NCBI RefSeq assembly: GCF_036013915.1
Contig: NZ_CP107899.1
Location: 62,001 to 126,000, forward strand
Direction: 5' to 3'
From: Streptomyces sp. NBC_00464
GTDB taxonomy: Bacteria > Actinomycetota > Actinomycetes > Streptomycetales > Streptomycetaceae
Length of the DNA: 64,000 nt
The position numbers were made by a program, and so were the translations under genes. Of this stretch, positions 9,473 through 17,955 are shown one piece after another; position 1 is the stretch's first letter; each line of letters starts with the position of its first letter. Under the pieces are notes generated by a model that worked only from the letters and a program-made list of their open reading frames with translations, was not told the DNA's origin and made no database searches.

Positions 9473-11370
9473 CCGATCCCTACCCGAACTCCCCGCTGGA
9501 GCTTCCCGCCGATGACCGGACCGCTAGTCCGGTCACCGGCTACACCCGCGCGCACTGGGAGGCGGCGGCCGACGGACTGCTGAAGGCCGCCTGGCAGTGG
9601 GCCACCCCCGGCAGCGCCCTCCTCGACCTGCCCGGACGCCCGTCCGCGTCCGGGGTCCGTTCCGACGGTCTGGAGGGTTACGCGCGCACGTTCCTGGCCG
9701 CGGCGTTCCGGGTCGCGGGCGCGGACGGCAAGGACCCGCACGGCTGGCTCGACCGGTACGCGGACGGGCTGACGGCCGGTACGCGCACGCCGGGCCGGGA
9801 CGACGCCGAGTCCTGGCCGCTGATCCTCGACCACACCGTCTTCGGCCAGCCCATGGTGGAGTCCGCCTCGGTCGCCATCGGGCTGCGGCTCACCCGGCCG
9901 TGGCTCTGGGACCGGCTGGACCCGGCCGTTCAGGACCGCGCCGAACAGTGGCTGCGCGGCGCCCTGCGCCACACCCCCGCACCGAACAACTGGTACCTGT
10001 TCCCCTACTCGGTGGCCGGATTCCTGGAGTCGGTGGGCCGCGGGGACGCGGAGACGGCTCGCGCCCGCGAGCGGGCGCAGGACCTGATGGAGAGCTGGTA
10101 CCGGGGCCAGGGCTGGTACGCGGACGGCGACGGCCGCGCCTTCGACCACTACAACGGCTGGGCCCTGCACCTCTACCCCGTGCTGGATGCCCACCTCTCC
10201 GGCGACGCCGAGCTGTCCGCGCACTACGGGACGCGCCTGCGCGAGCATCTGGAGAGCTTCTCGCTGCTGTTCGGCGGGGACGGGGCACCGATCCACTTCG
10301 GCCGTTCGCTGACCTACCGGTTCGCGGCCGGTGCGGCGGTCGGGCTGGGCGCGCTCACCGGAGACACCCCACTCACACCGGGCGCGTCCCGCCGGGTGAT
10401 CAGCGGCTCGCTGCGCTACTTCCTGGACCGTGGCGCGACGGGTACCGACGGCCTGTTGAACCTGGGCTGGCACGGTCCGCACGAGGCGACGCTCCAGCCC
10501 TACTCGGGTCCGGCCTCCCCGTACTGGGCGTCCAAGGCCTTCGTCTCCCTGCTGGCCCCCGCGGACCACCCGCTGTGGACGGCAACCGAGGAGCCGGCGC
10601 CGAGCGAGGGACCCGACCGGGTGCTCGCGCTGCCCGCGCCGGGGCTGCTCGTCCAGTCGACGCGGGCGGACGGGATCGTACGGCTGCACAACCACGGCAG
10701 CGACCATGTCCGGCCGCACGAGGGCGAGTCGGCGGTGCAGGACGACCCGCTGTACAGCCGTCACGCGTACTCGACGGTCACCGGTCCCACCGCGCGGGCG
10801 AACACAGCCGACAACCACCTGGCCGTGGTCGTCGCCGGGACGCGCAGCGGCCGTCGGGCCATCCGCCCGCTGGGCGCGGGAGGCGGTGACGGCTGGGGCT
10901 GGGCGGCGTCCTGGCACCGTCCGGTGTTCGCGGGCGGGGCACCGATGGTGCCGGGTCTGCGGGTGGAGAGCGTGACGGTGGCCCGCGGGCGCCACGAACT
11001 CCGGGTGCACCGGGTGATCGGCGCCGCGCCCGGTGCCCGGGTGGAGCAGACCGGCTGGGCGACCGGTCCCGAGTCCGCGGTGACATCCGCGCTGCACGGT
11101 CTGCACGGCTGGGAGTCGCGGGACGAGGTACGCGCCCCGCAGGGCACGGCGTACACACCGTGGGCGGTGCTGCCCCGGCTGGGCGCGGACGCGGAGGGCA
11201 CGGTGGTCCTGGTGGCGCTCGCCTCGCTGAGCGCCGAACCGGGGGCGGACGCGCTCGGCGCGGTGGTGAGCGGGGTGAACGTCGACGGGGACACGGTCGA
11301 GGTGTGCTGGGCCGAGGACTCGGCGACGACCCGGATCGCCTTCGGCCCGGTCACCGTCACCCACGGATGA
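9469..11370 (+). CDS. DUF2264-family protein, probable carbohydrate-active enzyme
   Basis: 633-residue protein whose first 370 residues match the DUF2264 family as I remember it: AHWEAAADGLLKAAWQWATP at the start, PAPNNWYLFPYSVAGFLE and DGRAFDHYNGWALHLYP in the middle. These regular helical repeats suggest an alpha/alpha barrel, as in unsaturated-uronide hydrolases. The C-terminal third is strand-rich. No signal peptide, so it acts in the cytoplasm on imported material. Starts in an ATGA overlap with the dehydrogenase and ends the operon; a terminator follows at 11376. The reaction is not established from sequence. Confidence 0.8.
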   Translation: MTDPYPNSPLELPADDRTASPVTGYTRAHWEAAADGLLKAAWQWATPGSALLDLPGRPSASGVRSDGLEGYARTFLAAAFRVAGADGKDPHGWLDRYADGLTAGTRTPGRDDAESWPLILDHTVFGQPMVESASVAIGLRLTRPWLWDRLDPAVQDRAEQWLRGALRHTPAPNNWYLFPYSVAGFLESVGRGDAETARARERAQDLMESWYRGQGWYADGDGRAFDHYNGWALHLYPVLDAHLSGDAELSAHYGTRLREHLESFSLLFGGDGAPIHFGRSLTYRFAAGAAVGLGALTGDTPLTPGASRRVISGSLRYFLDRGATGTDGLLNLGWHGPHEATLQPYSGPASPYWASKAFVSLLAPADHPLWTATEEPAPSEGPDRVLALPAPGLLVQSTRADGIVRLHNHGSDHVRPHEGESAVQDDPLYSRHAYSTVTGPTARANTADNHLAVVVAGTRSGRRAIRPLGAGGGDGWGWAASWHRPVFAGGAPMVPGLRVESVTVARGRHELRVHRVIGAAPGARVEQTGWATGPESAVTSALHGLHGWESRDEVRAPQGTAYTPWAVLPRLGADAEGTVVLVALASLSAEPGADALGAVVSGVNVDGDTVEVCWAEDSATTRIAFGPVTVTHG

Positions 11371-11375
11371 CGAAG

Positions 11376-11411
11376 CGGACGGGGGGTGCGCGTCGGCGCA
11401 CCCCCCGTCCG
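11376..11411. terminator. Bidirectional hairpin terminator
   Basis: Perfect 16-bp stem (CGGACGGGGGGTGCGC and its complement) with a GTCG loop, between the convergent sugar operon and lutC. Confidence 0.85.
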
Positions 11412-11416
11412 TCGCC

Positions 11417-12049
11417 CTACGCGTCGGTGCGGATCACGACCGCGAGGGTGCGCGGCCCGTGCACGCCCTCGACCCGTTCGAGCTCGATGTCGGAGGTGGC
11501 CGAGGGGCCGCTGATCAGGGTCGTCGGCCGCTCCGGAACCAGCCGGGCCACCGCTTCCGGTACGCCCACCTCGACGGTCGACAGATCGACGACGCAGACA
11601 TGCAGGTCGGGCACCAGCGACAGGGCCCGCCGCCCCTGGTCGGGTGATCCGTCCAGGAAGATCGTGCCGGTCTCGGCGCAGCCGGCGGCCGATGCGGTGA
11701 CGACCCCGTCGAGGGCGTCCAGCCGCGGTGCCGGAATGTCGGCGGAGTCCTGTTGGACCTCGCCGTCGAAGGCGGTGAGCCAGCGCGGGTCGAGCCCGGC
11801 GGGCACCCCGATCCGGCCGGCTCCCCGCTCCCGAAGCACCTCGGCGACGACCTCGGCCGTACGGTCGGCGGTGCAGGGGTGGACCTGGGCCTTGTAGTCG
11901 ACGAGCCGGTCGGTGAACAGTGCCAGGCGCTCCGCGTCCGGGAGGGTGCGCCCGGTGCGGTAGGCGCGCGGGATCGGGGTGTCGGCTGCGGGTGCCAGGG
12001 CCAGGGCGTCCCGGACACGTCCGAGCACCGTTTCGCGAGCGGTCGTCAC
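11417..12049 (-). CDS. lutC: Lactate utilisation protein C, LUD domain
   Basis: 210-residue LUD-domain protein, the third subunit of the LutABC L-lactate oxidising complex. The family fold is recognisable from AGCAETGTIFLDGSPDQGRR and from VPERPTTLISGPSATSDIE near the C-terminus, the usual LutC closing motif. GTG start at 12049 overlaps the lutB stop (GTGA), so translation is coupled. It is last in the operon; a terminator lies between it and the convergent sugar operon. Known role of the family: oxidation of L-lactate to pyruvate through Fe-S chemistry. Confidence 0.9.
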   Translation of the reverse strand: MTTARETVLGRVRDALALAPAADTPIPRAYRTGRTLPDAERLALFTDRLVDYKAQVHPCTADRTAEVVAEVLRERGAGRIGVPAGLDPRWLTAFDGEVQQDSADIPAPRLDALDGVVTASAAGCAETGTIFLDGSPDQGRRALSLVPDLHVCVVDLSTVEVGVPEAVARLVPERPTTLISGPSATSDIELERVEGVHGPRTLAVVIRTDA

Positions 12050-13587
12050 TTCTCCTCCTCCTGCTGCTGGTTCTGCGCGTGTTCGTCGGCGGCGGCCCGC
12101 ATCGTCGCCGCCCCCTCGGCCGAGGCCAGCCAGGAACGGAAGGTCTCCTTGGGCGGGGCCGGAGTGTCACGGCTGTCGCTCCAGCCGTTGAACGGCGGCG
12201 GCAGATGCGAGATCTTCCCGTCCCGTCCGGCGATGACCCGGCCGAGCCCCGACGCCTTCTGTGCGGCCGTGAACAGCTTCGGGCTCTTCATCACTCCGGC
12301 CGCCGCCTTCATGGCGAGCTTCTCGGCCGTGGTGCCGGACTGCTCGGTGTGCTGGTGGCGCAGCTCGACCAGCAGCGACGGAATGTCGATCTTGACGGGG
12401 CAGGCGTCGAAGCAGGCTCCGCACAGACTGGAGGCGTACGGCAGCGAGCTGTTGGGGTCGTCCTTCGCGGCGTGCATGCCGGCGAGCTGCGGGGTGAGGA
12501 CGGCACCGATCGGTCCGGGGTACGTCGATCCGTAGGCGTGGCCGCCTGCGCGTTCGTACACCGGGCAGACGTTGAGACACGCGGAGCAGCGGATGCAGTT
12601 GAGTGCCTCGCGGCCGATCCGGTCGGCGAGGGCGGCGGTCCGTCCGTTGTCCAGCAGCACCAGGTGGAAGGTCTGCGGCCCGTCGCCGGGGGTGACTCCG
12701 GTCCACATCGACGTGTACGGGTTCATCCGCTCGCCGGTGGAGGAGCGCGGCAGCAGCTGGAGGAAGACCTCCAGGTCCTGGTAGCGCGGCAGCACCTTCT
12801 CGATGCCCATGACGGTGATCAGGGTGTCGGGCAGCGTCAGGCACATGCGGCCGTTGCCCTCCGACTCGACGACGGACAGGGTGCCGGTCTCCGCGATGCC
12901 GAAGTTGGCCCCTGAGACGGCGACCTTCGTCGTCATGAACTTCTCGCGCAGATAGGCGCGGGCCGCGGCCGCCAGGTGGGCCGGGACGTTGTCCAGGGAC
13001 GGGTCGACGCCCGGGATCTCCTTGAGGAAGATCTCCCGGATCTCGTCCCGGTTGCGGTGGATCGCGGGCACCAGGATGTGCGAGGGCTTGTCGTGGGCGA
13101 GCTGCACGATGAGCTCGGCGAGGTCCGTCTCGTACGGGGTGATGCCGATCGATTCGAGGTGCTCGTTGAGCCCGATCTCCTGGGTGGCCATCGACTTGAC
13201 CTTGATGACCTCCTTGCTGCCGGTCTCCTGGATCAGCCGCGCGACGATCTCGTTGGCCTCGCCGCCGTCGCGCGCCCAGTGGACGGTGCCGCCGCGCTCG
13301 GTGACCTTGCGCTCCAGCTCCTCCAGGAGTTCGGGGAGCCGGTTCATGGTGTCGGTCTTGATGGCCGATCCCGCGTCGCGCAGCTCCTCCCAGTCGGGCA
13401 GCTCGCCGGTGACGTTGAGGCGTTTGGCGCGGATGGTGTGGGTGGCCTTGCCGAGGTTGCGGCGCAGTTGTTCGTTGCCCAGGTCGTCGTGCGCCGCTGC
13501 GGGGAACTTCCGGTCGCCGCGCAGATTGCCCGTGCCGTACGGGGAGCGGGGCGGGGTCGCGGGCATGCCGAGAAAGGTGCTGCTCAT
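12046..13587 (-). CDS. lutB: Lactate utilisation protein B, iron-sulfur LUD protein
   Basis: 513-residue protein joining an N-terminal LUD domain to two 4Fe-4S motifs, CIRCSACLNVCP and CGACFDACP, followed by the LutB C-terminal helical region. It is the iron-sulfur electron-transfer subunit of the lactate oxidising complex in the cytoplasm. ATG at 13587 overlaps the lutA stop; longer upstream readings run through lutA and were rejected. The C-terminus is an odd run of glutamine and glutamate. Confidence 0.92.
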   Translation of the reverse strand: MSSTFLGMPATPPRSPYGTGNLRGDRKFPAAAHDDLGNEQLRRNLGKATHTIRAKRLNVTGELPDWEELRDAGSAIKTDTMNRLPELLEELERKVTERGGTVHWARDGGEANEIVARLIQETGSKEVIKVKSMATQEIGLNEHLESIGITPYETDLAELIVQLAHDKPSHILVPAIHRNRDEIREIFLKEIPGVDPSLDNVPAHLAAAARAYLREKFMTTKVAVSGANFGIAETGTLSVVESEGNGRMCLTLPDTLITVMGIEKVLPRYQDLEVFLQLLPRSSTGERMNPYTSMWTGVTPGDGPQTFHLVLLDNGRTAALADRIGREALNCIRCSACLNVCPVYERAGGHAYGSTYPGPIGAVLTPQLAGMHAAKDDPNSSLPYASSLCGACFDACPVKIDIPSLLVELRHQHTEQSGTTAEKLAMKAAAGVMKSPKLFTAAQKASGLGRVIAGRDGKISHLPPPFNGWSDSRDTPAPPKETFRSWLASAEGAATMRAAADEHAQNQQQEEEK

Positions 13588-14351
13588 CGGGCGGCCTCCG
13601 TCAGGACGTGCGGCGAGGTGCGGGTGGAGGAGAGGATCTGCGCCAGGTGCAGGGTGCGGGTGCCGGACCTGATCCGGGAGAGGCCGCCACCGATGTGCAT
13701 CAGACAGGACGAGTCGCCGGCGGTGCACACGGCGGCGTCGGTGGTGGCGATGTTGGCCATCTTGTCCTGGAGCATCGCGGTCGACGTGTCGGCGTTCTTC
13801 ACGGCGAAGGTGCCGCCGAATCCGCAGCAGGCGTCGGCCTCGGGCAGCTCGACCAGGTCGATGGAGTCGACGGCCCGCAGCAGCCGCAGCGGTTTGTCAC
13901 CGACGCGCAGCATCCGCAGGGAGTGACAGGTGGGGTGGTACGTGACGCGGTGCGGGAAGTACGCGCCGACGTCGGTGGCGTCCAGCACGTCGACGAGGAA
14001 CTCGGAGAGCTCGTACGTCTTGGCCTTGACCGTGGCGACGCCCGCGCGCAGCGCCGCGTCGCCGTACCGTTCCGCGACGATCTCGTGCTGGTGGCGGACC
14101 GAACCCGCGCAGGAGCCCGACGGCATGACGACGGCGTCGATGGAGGCGTCGCCGAACTGCTCGGCGAAGTTGCGCACCAGAGGGACGGGCTCGCGCTGGT
14201 AGCCGGTGTTGACGTGCATCTGGCCGCAGCAGGTCTGCCCCGGCGGGAAGACCACTTCGTGGCCCAGGCGGGCGAGCAGCACCGCCGTGGATTTCACCGC
14301 CTCGGGGAAGAGCGTGTCTCCCAGACAGGTGGCGAAGAGTCCGATGCGCAT
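13584..14351 (-). CDS. lutA: Lactate utilisation protein A, cysteine-rich Fe-S protein
   Basis: 255-residue protein with two CCG-type cysteine-rich domains: GQTCCGQMHVNTGY in the first half and DACCGFGGTFAVKN in the second, the ligand set for noncubane or 4Fe-4S clusters in LutA/GlpC/HdrB-like proteins. Probably the catalytic partner in L-lactate oxidation. First gene of lutABC; GGGGAGA precedes the ATG. Its leader (14352-14449) holds an unusual four-copy tandem repeat and a palindromic operator, so this is the control point of the operon. Confidence 0.92.
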   Translation of the reverse strand: MRIGLFATCLGDTLFPEAVKSTAVLLARLGHEVVFPPGQTCCGQMHVNTGYQREPVPLVRNFAEQFGDASIDAVVMPSGSCAGSVRHQHEIVAERYGDAALRAGVATVKAKTYELSEFLVDVLDATDVGAYFPHRVTYHPTCHSLRMLRVGDKPLRLLRAVDSIDLVELPEADACCGFGGTFAVKNADTSTAMLQDKMANIATTDAAVCTAGDSSCLMHIGGGLSRIRSGTRTLHLAQILSSTRTSPHVLTEAAR

Positions 14352-14373
14352 GGGTCTCCCCGATCAGGTTCTC

Positions 14374-14427
14374 TGCGTGATGTTCAGTGCGTGATTCAGT
14401 GCGTGGTGATCAGTGCGTGATGTTCAG
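14374..14427. repeat. Four-copy imperfect tandem repeat in lutA leader
   Basis: Copies at 14374-14387 (TGCGTGATGTTCAG), 14388-14399 (TGCGTGATTCAG), 14400-14413 (TGCGTGGTGATCAG) and 14414-14427 (identical to the first). They fill the space between the operator and the lutA start. Could be reiterated regulator sites or an unstable tract. Confidence 0.85.
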
Positions 14428-14434
14428 TGCATTT

Positions 14435-14449
14435 TATGGTCCGACCATA
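14435..14449. promoter_or_regulatory. FadR/LldR-type operator upstream of lutABC
   Basis: TATGGTCCGACCATA is a palindrome with 7-bp arms about one central base. It contains the TGGTCnGACCA core recognised by FadR-subfamily GntR regulators such as LldR/LutR. It sits 84-98 bp before lutA, next to the FCD regulator encoded at 14562-15293. Site identity rests on family knowledge. Confidence 0.75.
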
Positions 14450-14561
14450 CTATCCTCCAGCCGGAACGAGGAAGAGGACGGCGCCGGCGTACCCGTGCCT
14501 GAACACACAAAAGCCGCCGCGGCGCCCTCGGAAGGGGCACCACGACGGCTCCGATCAGGAT

Positions 14562-15293
14562 TCAGGCAGCAGTCTTCTCGTCGACCAGCTTTCCGTGCAG
14601 CCCCCGGATGTGCGCCTCGACCACATCGGCGGCCCGCGCACCCTCGCCCGCCCGCACCAGGCGGAGCAGTTCGGTGTGGTCCGCATTGAGTGCGGCGGCG
14701 GTGGCCGGCCAGTCCTCGGCGGCCTCCAGAGCACGCAGGATCAGCGGCCGGACGGACTCGCGGACGGCGGAGGTGAGCGTGGAGGTCAGCTCATTGCCGG
14801 AGCTACGGGCGATGTGAACGTGGAAGCGGGTGTCCAGGTCGTTGAACTCGGGCACATCGACATCCGGCGCCCCCATCCGTACGAGCAGCGCCTCGGCCTC
14901 GTCCAGATCCGCTGCGGACGCGTGCCGCGCGGCGGCCTCGAAGCTGGACCGCTCCAGGGTGACGCGCGCCTCCAGAACGTCCTCCAGGCTGTAACTGCCG
15001 AGAGCGAAGTGGAGCCGGAGCAGCCGCCCGAGCGCGTCGTCGGGGTTGCGGACGATGCGCGCCCCGGCGTCCGGGCCCCGGCCGGGCTGGGCCACCAGGA
15101 CGCCGATGGTCTCCAGCACCCGCAGCGCCTCACGCAGGGCCGACCGGCTGACACCGAGGACCGGGGCGAGCTCCCGTTCGGGCGGGAGCCTGTCGCCGGC
15201 CTTGAGGTCACCGGCGAACACCCGCTGCTCGATGCTCTGGAGCACCAGTTCGTGTGTGCGCGACTGCCGTACGGGCTGCCATTCGACGGGCAT
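14562..15293 (-). CDS. GntR-family (FadR/FCD subfamily) regulator, probable lactate operon repressor
   Basis: 243-residue transcription factor. Residues 10-75 form the GntR winged helix (LPPERELAPVLGVSRSALRE), and the C-terminal part is an all-helical FCD sensor with the metal-binding set spread over DTRFHVHIARSSGN and VEAHIRGLHGKLV. It lies just upstream of lutA on the same strand, and the intergenic region carries the expected operator, so it probably represses lutABC until lactate or a related hydroxyacid is present. ATG at 15293 was chosen at the first residues typical of the family; an upstream frame runs through the inverted repeat at 15410 and is not credible. Confidence 0.88.
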   Translation of the reverse strand: MPVEWQPVRQSRTHELVLQSIEQRVFAGDLKAGDRLPPERELAPVLGVSRSALREALRVLETIGVLVAQPGRGPDAGARIVRNPDDALGRLLRLHFALGSYSLEDVLEARVTLERSSFEAAARHASAADLDEAEALLVRMGAPDVDVPEFNDLDTRFHVHIARSSGNELTSTLTSAVRESVRPLILRALEAAEDWPATAAALNADHTELLRLVRAGEGARAADVVEAHIRGLHGKLVDEKTAA

Positions 15294-15409
15294 CCGCCAC
15301 CCCCTGCCCCGGCCGGAGCCGTTCCGTTGCCGACCGCTCTTTTCCGAATCTCCCACTATGTCACACACGGCATGTGGTCGGACCAGAAGGAGCGCCCGGA
15401 GCAAGGGCC

Positions 15410-15467
15410 CTAGGGCCTGTGTGGAGTTGTCCCGCGACGCCGCGGGACAACTCCACACAGGCCCTAG
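15410..15467. repeat. Perfect 27-bp inverted repeat, terminator or small palindromic element
   Basis: 27-base arms at 15410-15436 and 15441-15467 are fully complementary around a four-base ACGC loop. The arms begin CTAGGGCCTGTGTGGAG. The right arm runs over the stop codon of the S66 peptidase gene, so it can terminate that gene. Its length exceeds usual terminators here and it has no trailing T-run. Confidence 0.85.
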
Positions 15468-16507
15468 TACGTCACCACGATGCGGCGCGCCACACCGTCC
15501 ACCCGGACCCGACCGCCGAACGGGATGACCAGCTGCGGGTCCGTGTGGCCGAGGTCGACGTCGAGGACGGCCATGGTCTCGGGGGCGTACTCGTCCAGCG
15601 CGCGCAGCACCGCCTCCCGCTGCCGTGCCCGGTACTGCTCCCCGGCCCCGGCGTCGAGGGGCTGCTCGAAGGACCAGTTCTTGGCCCGTCCCATCAGCAG
15701 CGCCGGGAAACGGCGCAGGAGCCCGCGCTCCCCCATGCTCCGCAGGATCCAGTACACCTCGTCGGCGCTCGGCATACCCTCGGAGGTTTCGAGGAACAGC
15801 ACCCGGCCCTCGTACTCGGCGGCCGGACGGATCTCCCGGCCGGCCATGAGCAGCCAGGACAGGATCTCCAGATTGCCGCCCCAGCTCGCCCCCTCGACCA
15901 CCCGGCCGGCGCGGTGCCAGGTCCAGCGGTCGGCGGGCAGCAGGCCGGGTTCGTGGTCGAAGGTGCGCGGGTCCTCCCAGGGGCTGTTGACGCTGCCGGT
16001 CTCCTTCGCCGGGGTCAGCTCGTGGTCGCCGTGGGTGAACAGCGCCGCCCGCAACGACTCGGCCGTCAGCGGGTGCAGGGCGCCGGGGCGGCCGAGCTCG
16101 ACCATCACCGATCCGCCGTGGTAGCCGACGATGCCGAGGTTGTCGAGGAACACCAGCAGGTTGGTGTTGTCGCTGTAGCCGAAGAACGGCTTGGGGTGGG
16201 CGCGCAGCAGCTCGCCGTCCAGATGGGGCAGGACGGTGATCTGGTCGTCCCCGCCGATGCTGGCGATGACCGCCTTGATCGTCGGGTCGGCGAAGGCCGC
16301 GTGGATGTCGGCGGCGCGCTCCTGCGGAGTGGAGCCCATCTTCCGGGTCGTCGGATACTCCACGGGCTTCAGTCCGAAGTCCTCACGGAGCCTGCGCAGG
16401 CCCAGTTCGTACGGCAGCGGGAGGATGCCGGCGAGTCCGGACGAGGGGGACAGCACGGCGACGCGGTCGCCGGGCCCGGGCTTGGAAGGATAGCGGGATG
16501 CCGTCAT
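15464..16507 (-). CDS. S66-family peptidase (LD-carboxypeptidase / MccF-like)
   Basis: 347-residue cytoplasmic serine peptidase of family S66. The nucleophile serine lies in the elbow FFGYSDNTNLL, the glutamate in VLFLETSEGMPS, and GDRVAVLSPSSGLAG marks the N-terminal start of the fold. Members cut murein tetrapeptides (LdcA) or detoxify aminoacyl nucleotides such as microcin C (MccF); length and the SEG motif look closer to the MccF branch, but this is a judgement by eye. Stop codon lies inside a long inverted repeat. Confidence 0.85.
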   Translation of the reverse strand: MTASRYPSKPGPGDRVAVLSPSSGLAGILPLPYELGLRRLREDFGLKPVEYPTTRKMGSTPQERAADIHAAFADPTIKAVIASIGGDDQITVLPHLDGELLRAHPKPFFGYSDNTNLLVFLDNLGIVGYHGGSVMVELGRPGALHPLTAESLRAALFTHGDHELTPAKETGSVNSPWEDPRTFDHEPGLLPADRWTWHRAGRVVEGASWGGNLEILSWLLMAGREIRPAAEYEGRVLFLETSEGMPSADEVYWILRSMGERGLLRRFPALLMGRAKNWSFEQPLDAGAGEQYRARQREAVLRALDEYAPETMAVLDVDLGHTDPQLVIPFGGRVRVDGVARRIVVTY

Positions 16508-16562
16508 CCGAAGAGCCTAGCCAGCGACCTTCGGACTGTCCGCAGGATATTGACCGGCGGGG

Positions 16563-16940
16563 CTACGCGGGGCCGGTCGGCGTGCCCTGATGGAAATACA
16601 TCCGCCAGCCCGCATCCGACTGCCGCCAGATCGAACTGCGCCTGACGCGGCGGCCGTTGCCTTCCGACGTATACGTCAGGTGAACGAGGCCCGGGGCCAG
16701 CAGCACCCCGGACATCTCGGTGGCGACGCTCGGGTCGGGGGCGTTCTCGTCGACGGCGGACGTCACGTCCAGGATCGATGTCCTGTCGTAGCGCCGCCCC
16801 GAGGCTCCGAACTCGTTGAACTCCGGGTCGAGGAGTTCGGCCACCGCCCCGGGTGACACCCGCACACCCGGGTCGAGCAATCGCAGCTCCCCCTCGATGG
16901 CGGCCCGCACGGACCGTTCCTCCTCATTGCTTCCGCTCAT
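16563..16940 (-). CDS. NTF2-like / DUF4440 domain protein
   Basis: 125-residue single-domain protein with the NTF2-like cone fold signature: an N-terminal helix with LRLLDPGVRVSPG, then FGASGRRYDRTSILDV and a C-terminal WRMYFHQGTP strand pair, as in DUF4440 proteins. No catalytic residues can be assigned. Separated by 55 bp from the S66 gene on the same strand and possibly cotranscribed. Confidence 0.75.
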   Translation of the reverse strand: MSGSNEEERSVRAAIEGELRLLDPGVRVSPGAVAELLDPEFNEFGASGRRYDRTSILDVTSAVDENAPDPSVATEMSGVLLAPGLVHLTYTSEGNGRRVRRSSIWRQSDAGWRMYFHQGTPTGPA

Positions 16941-17040
16941 GCGTGGACCCTAGGCGAAGACCGCCGGACACGCACGGATCCCACCAGCCGGTCCGACTCG
17001 GCCCGTGCCGGCAGGACGATCCGCGCACCGTCCGGCCCGC

Positions 17041-17820
17041 TCAGCCGTCGAACGATCCGTGACGCCCCGCCCCGCCGCCGAACCGCTCGGCGCCCGCCTG
17101 CGTCTCCCCCGCCGTCAGCGGCACCAGGCCGTGCCGGTACTCCCCGGCCAGCGCGTCCGGCTCGCTCAGACCGTGCTGTTCGCGCACGGAGAGCCGGTCG
17201 TGGCGCAGGCACAGCTGAGGGAACCCGGCGATCTCCCGGGCGAGTCGCTCCGCCGCGCTCCGGGACTCGCCCGCGGGGACGAGCCGGTTGACCAGCCCCA
17301 TGCCGAACGCCTCCGCAGCCGGTACGGGCCGGCCGGTGAGGATCATGTCCATGGCCCGGCTCTCGCCGATGAGACGCGGCAGCCGTACCGTGCCGCCGTC
17401 CACCAGTGGCACTCCCCATCGGCGGCAGAACACCCCGAAGACCGCATCCTGTTCGGCGACCCGCAGATCACACCAGGTGGCGAGCTCCAGGCCGCCGGCC
17501 ACCGCATGCCCGGCGACCGCGGCGATGACGGGCTTTCCGAGCCGCATCCGGGTCGGCCCCATCGGCCCGTCGCCGTCGGCGGTGACGGTGTTGCCGCGTT
17601 CGGTGCCGATCGACTTGAGGTCGGCACCGGCACAGAACGTGCCGCCCTCACCCCACAACACGGCCACCGCCGCGTCCGCATCGGCGTCGAACGCCCGGAA
17701 GGCATCGGCCAGTCGGCGGGCGGTGGGGCCGTCCACCGCGTTGCGGACCTCCGGCCGGGCCAGGATCACCGTGAACACGGGACCGTCACGCTCGATCCGT
17801 ACGGCGGCACTCTCGCTCAT
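17041..17820 (-). CDS. Enoyl-CoA hydratase/isomerase family protein
   Basis: 259-residue crotonase-fold enzyme. The oxyanion-hole segments are visible as TFCAGADLKSIG and VAGHAVAGGLELATWCDL. The catalytic glutamates of classic enoyl-CoA hydratases are not both clear: GVPLVDGGTVRLPRLIG has Asp where hydratases have Glu, which suggests an isomerase or another crotonase activity. ATG at 17820 starts at MSESAAVRIERDG; longer readings add an arginine-rich tail. Stands alone, divergent from the DUF2510 gene. Confidence 0.85.
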   Translation of the reverse strand: MSESAAVRIERDGPVFTVILARPEVRNAVDGPTARRLADAFRAFDADADAAVAVLWGEGGTFCAGADLKSIGTERGNTVTADGDGPMGPTRMRLGKPVIAAVAGHAVAGGLELATWCDLRVAEQDAVFGVFCRRWGVPLVDGGTVRLPRLIGESRAMDMILTGRPVPAAEAFGMGLVNRLVPAGESRSAAERLAREIAGFPQLCLRHDRLSVREQHGLSEPDALAGEYRHGLVPLTAGETQAGAERFGGGAGRHGSFDG

Positions 17821-17955
17821 CGTTCGCCTTCCCACGGGGGCCGGTCGGGCCCGGCGGTGGACCGTGCGCCCGCCGTGCCCCGCTCCCGCGAACCGTACGG
17901 GGTCCGAGCGCACGGATTCATAGGATTCTCACGCAGTCCGACTACGGTGGCTCCC

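Noticed and set aside
14374..14427. CRISPR-like array
   Set aside because: Units are 12-14 bp and adjoin each other with no spacers; it is a simple tandem repeat.
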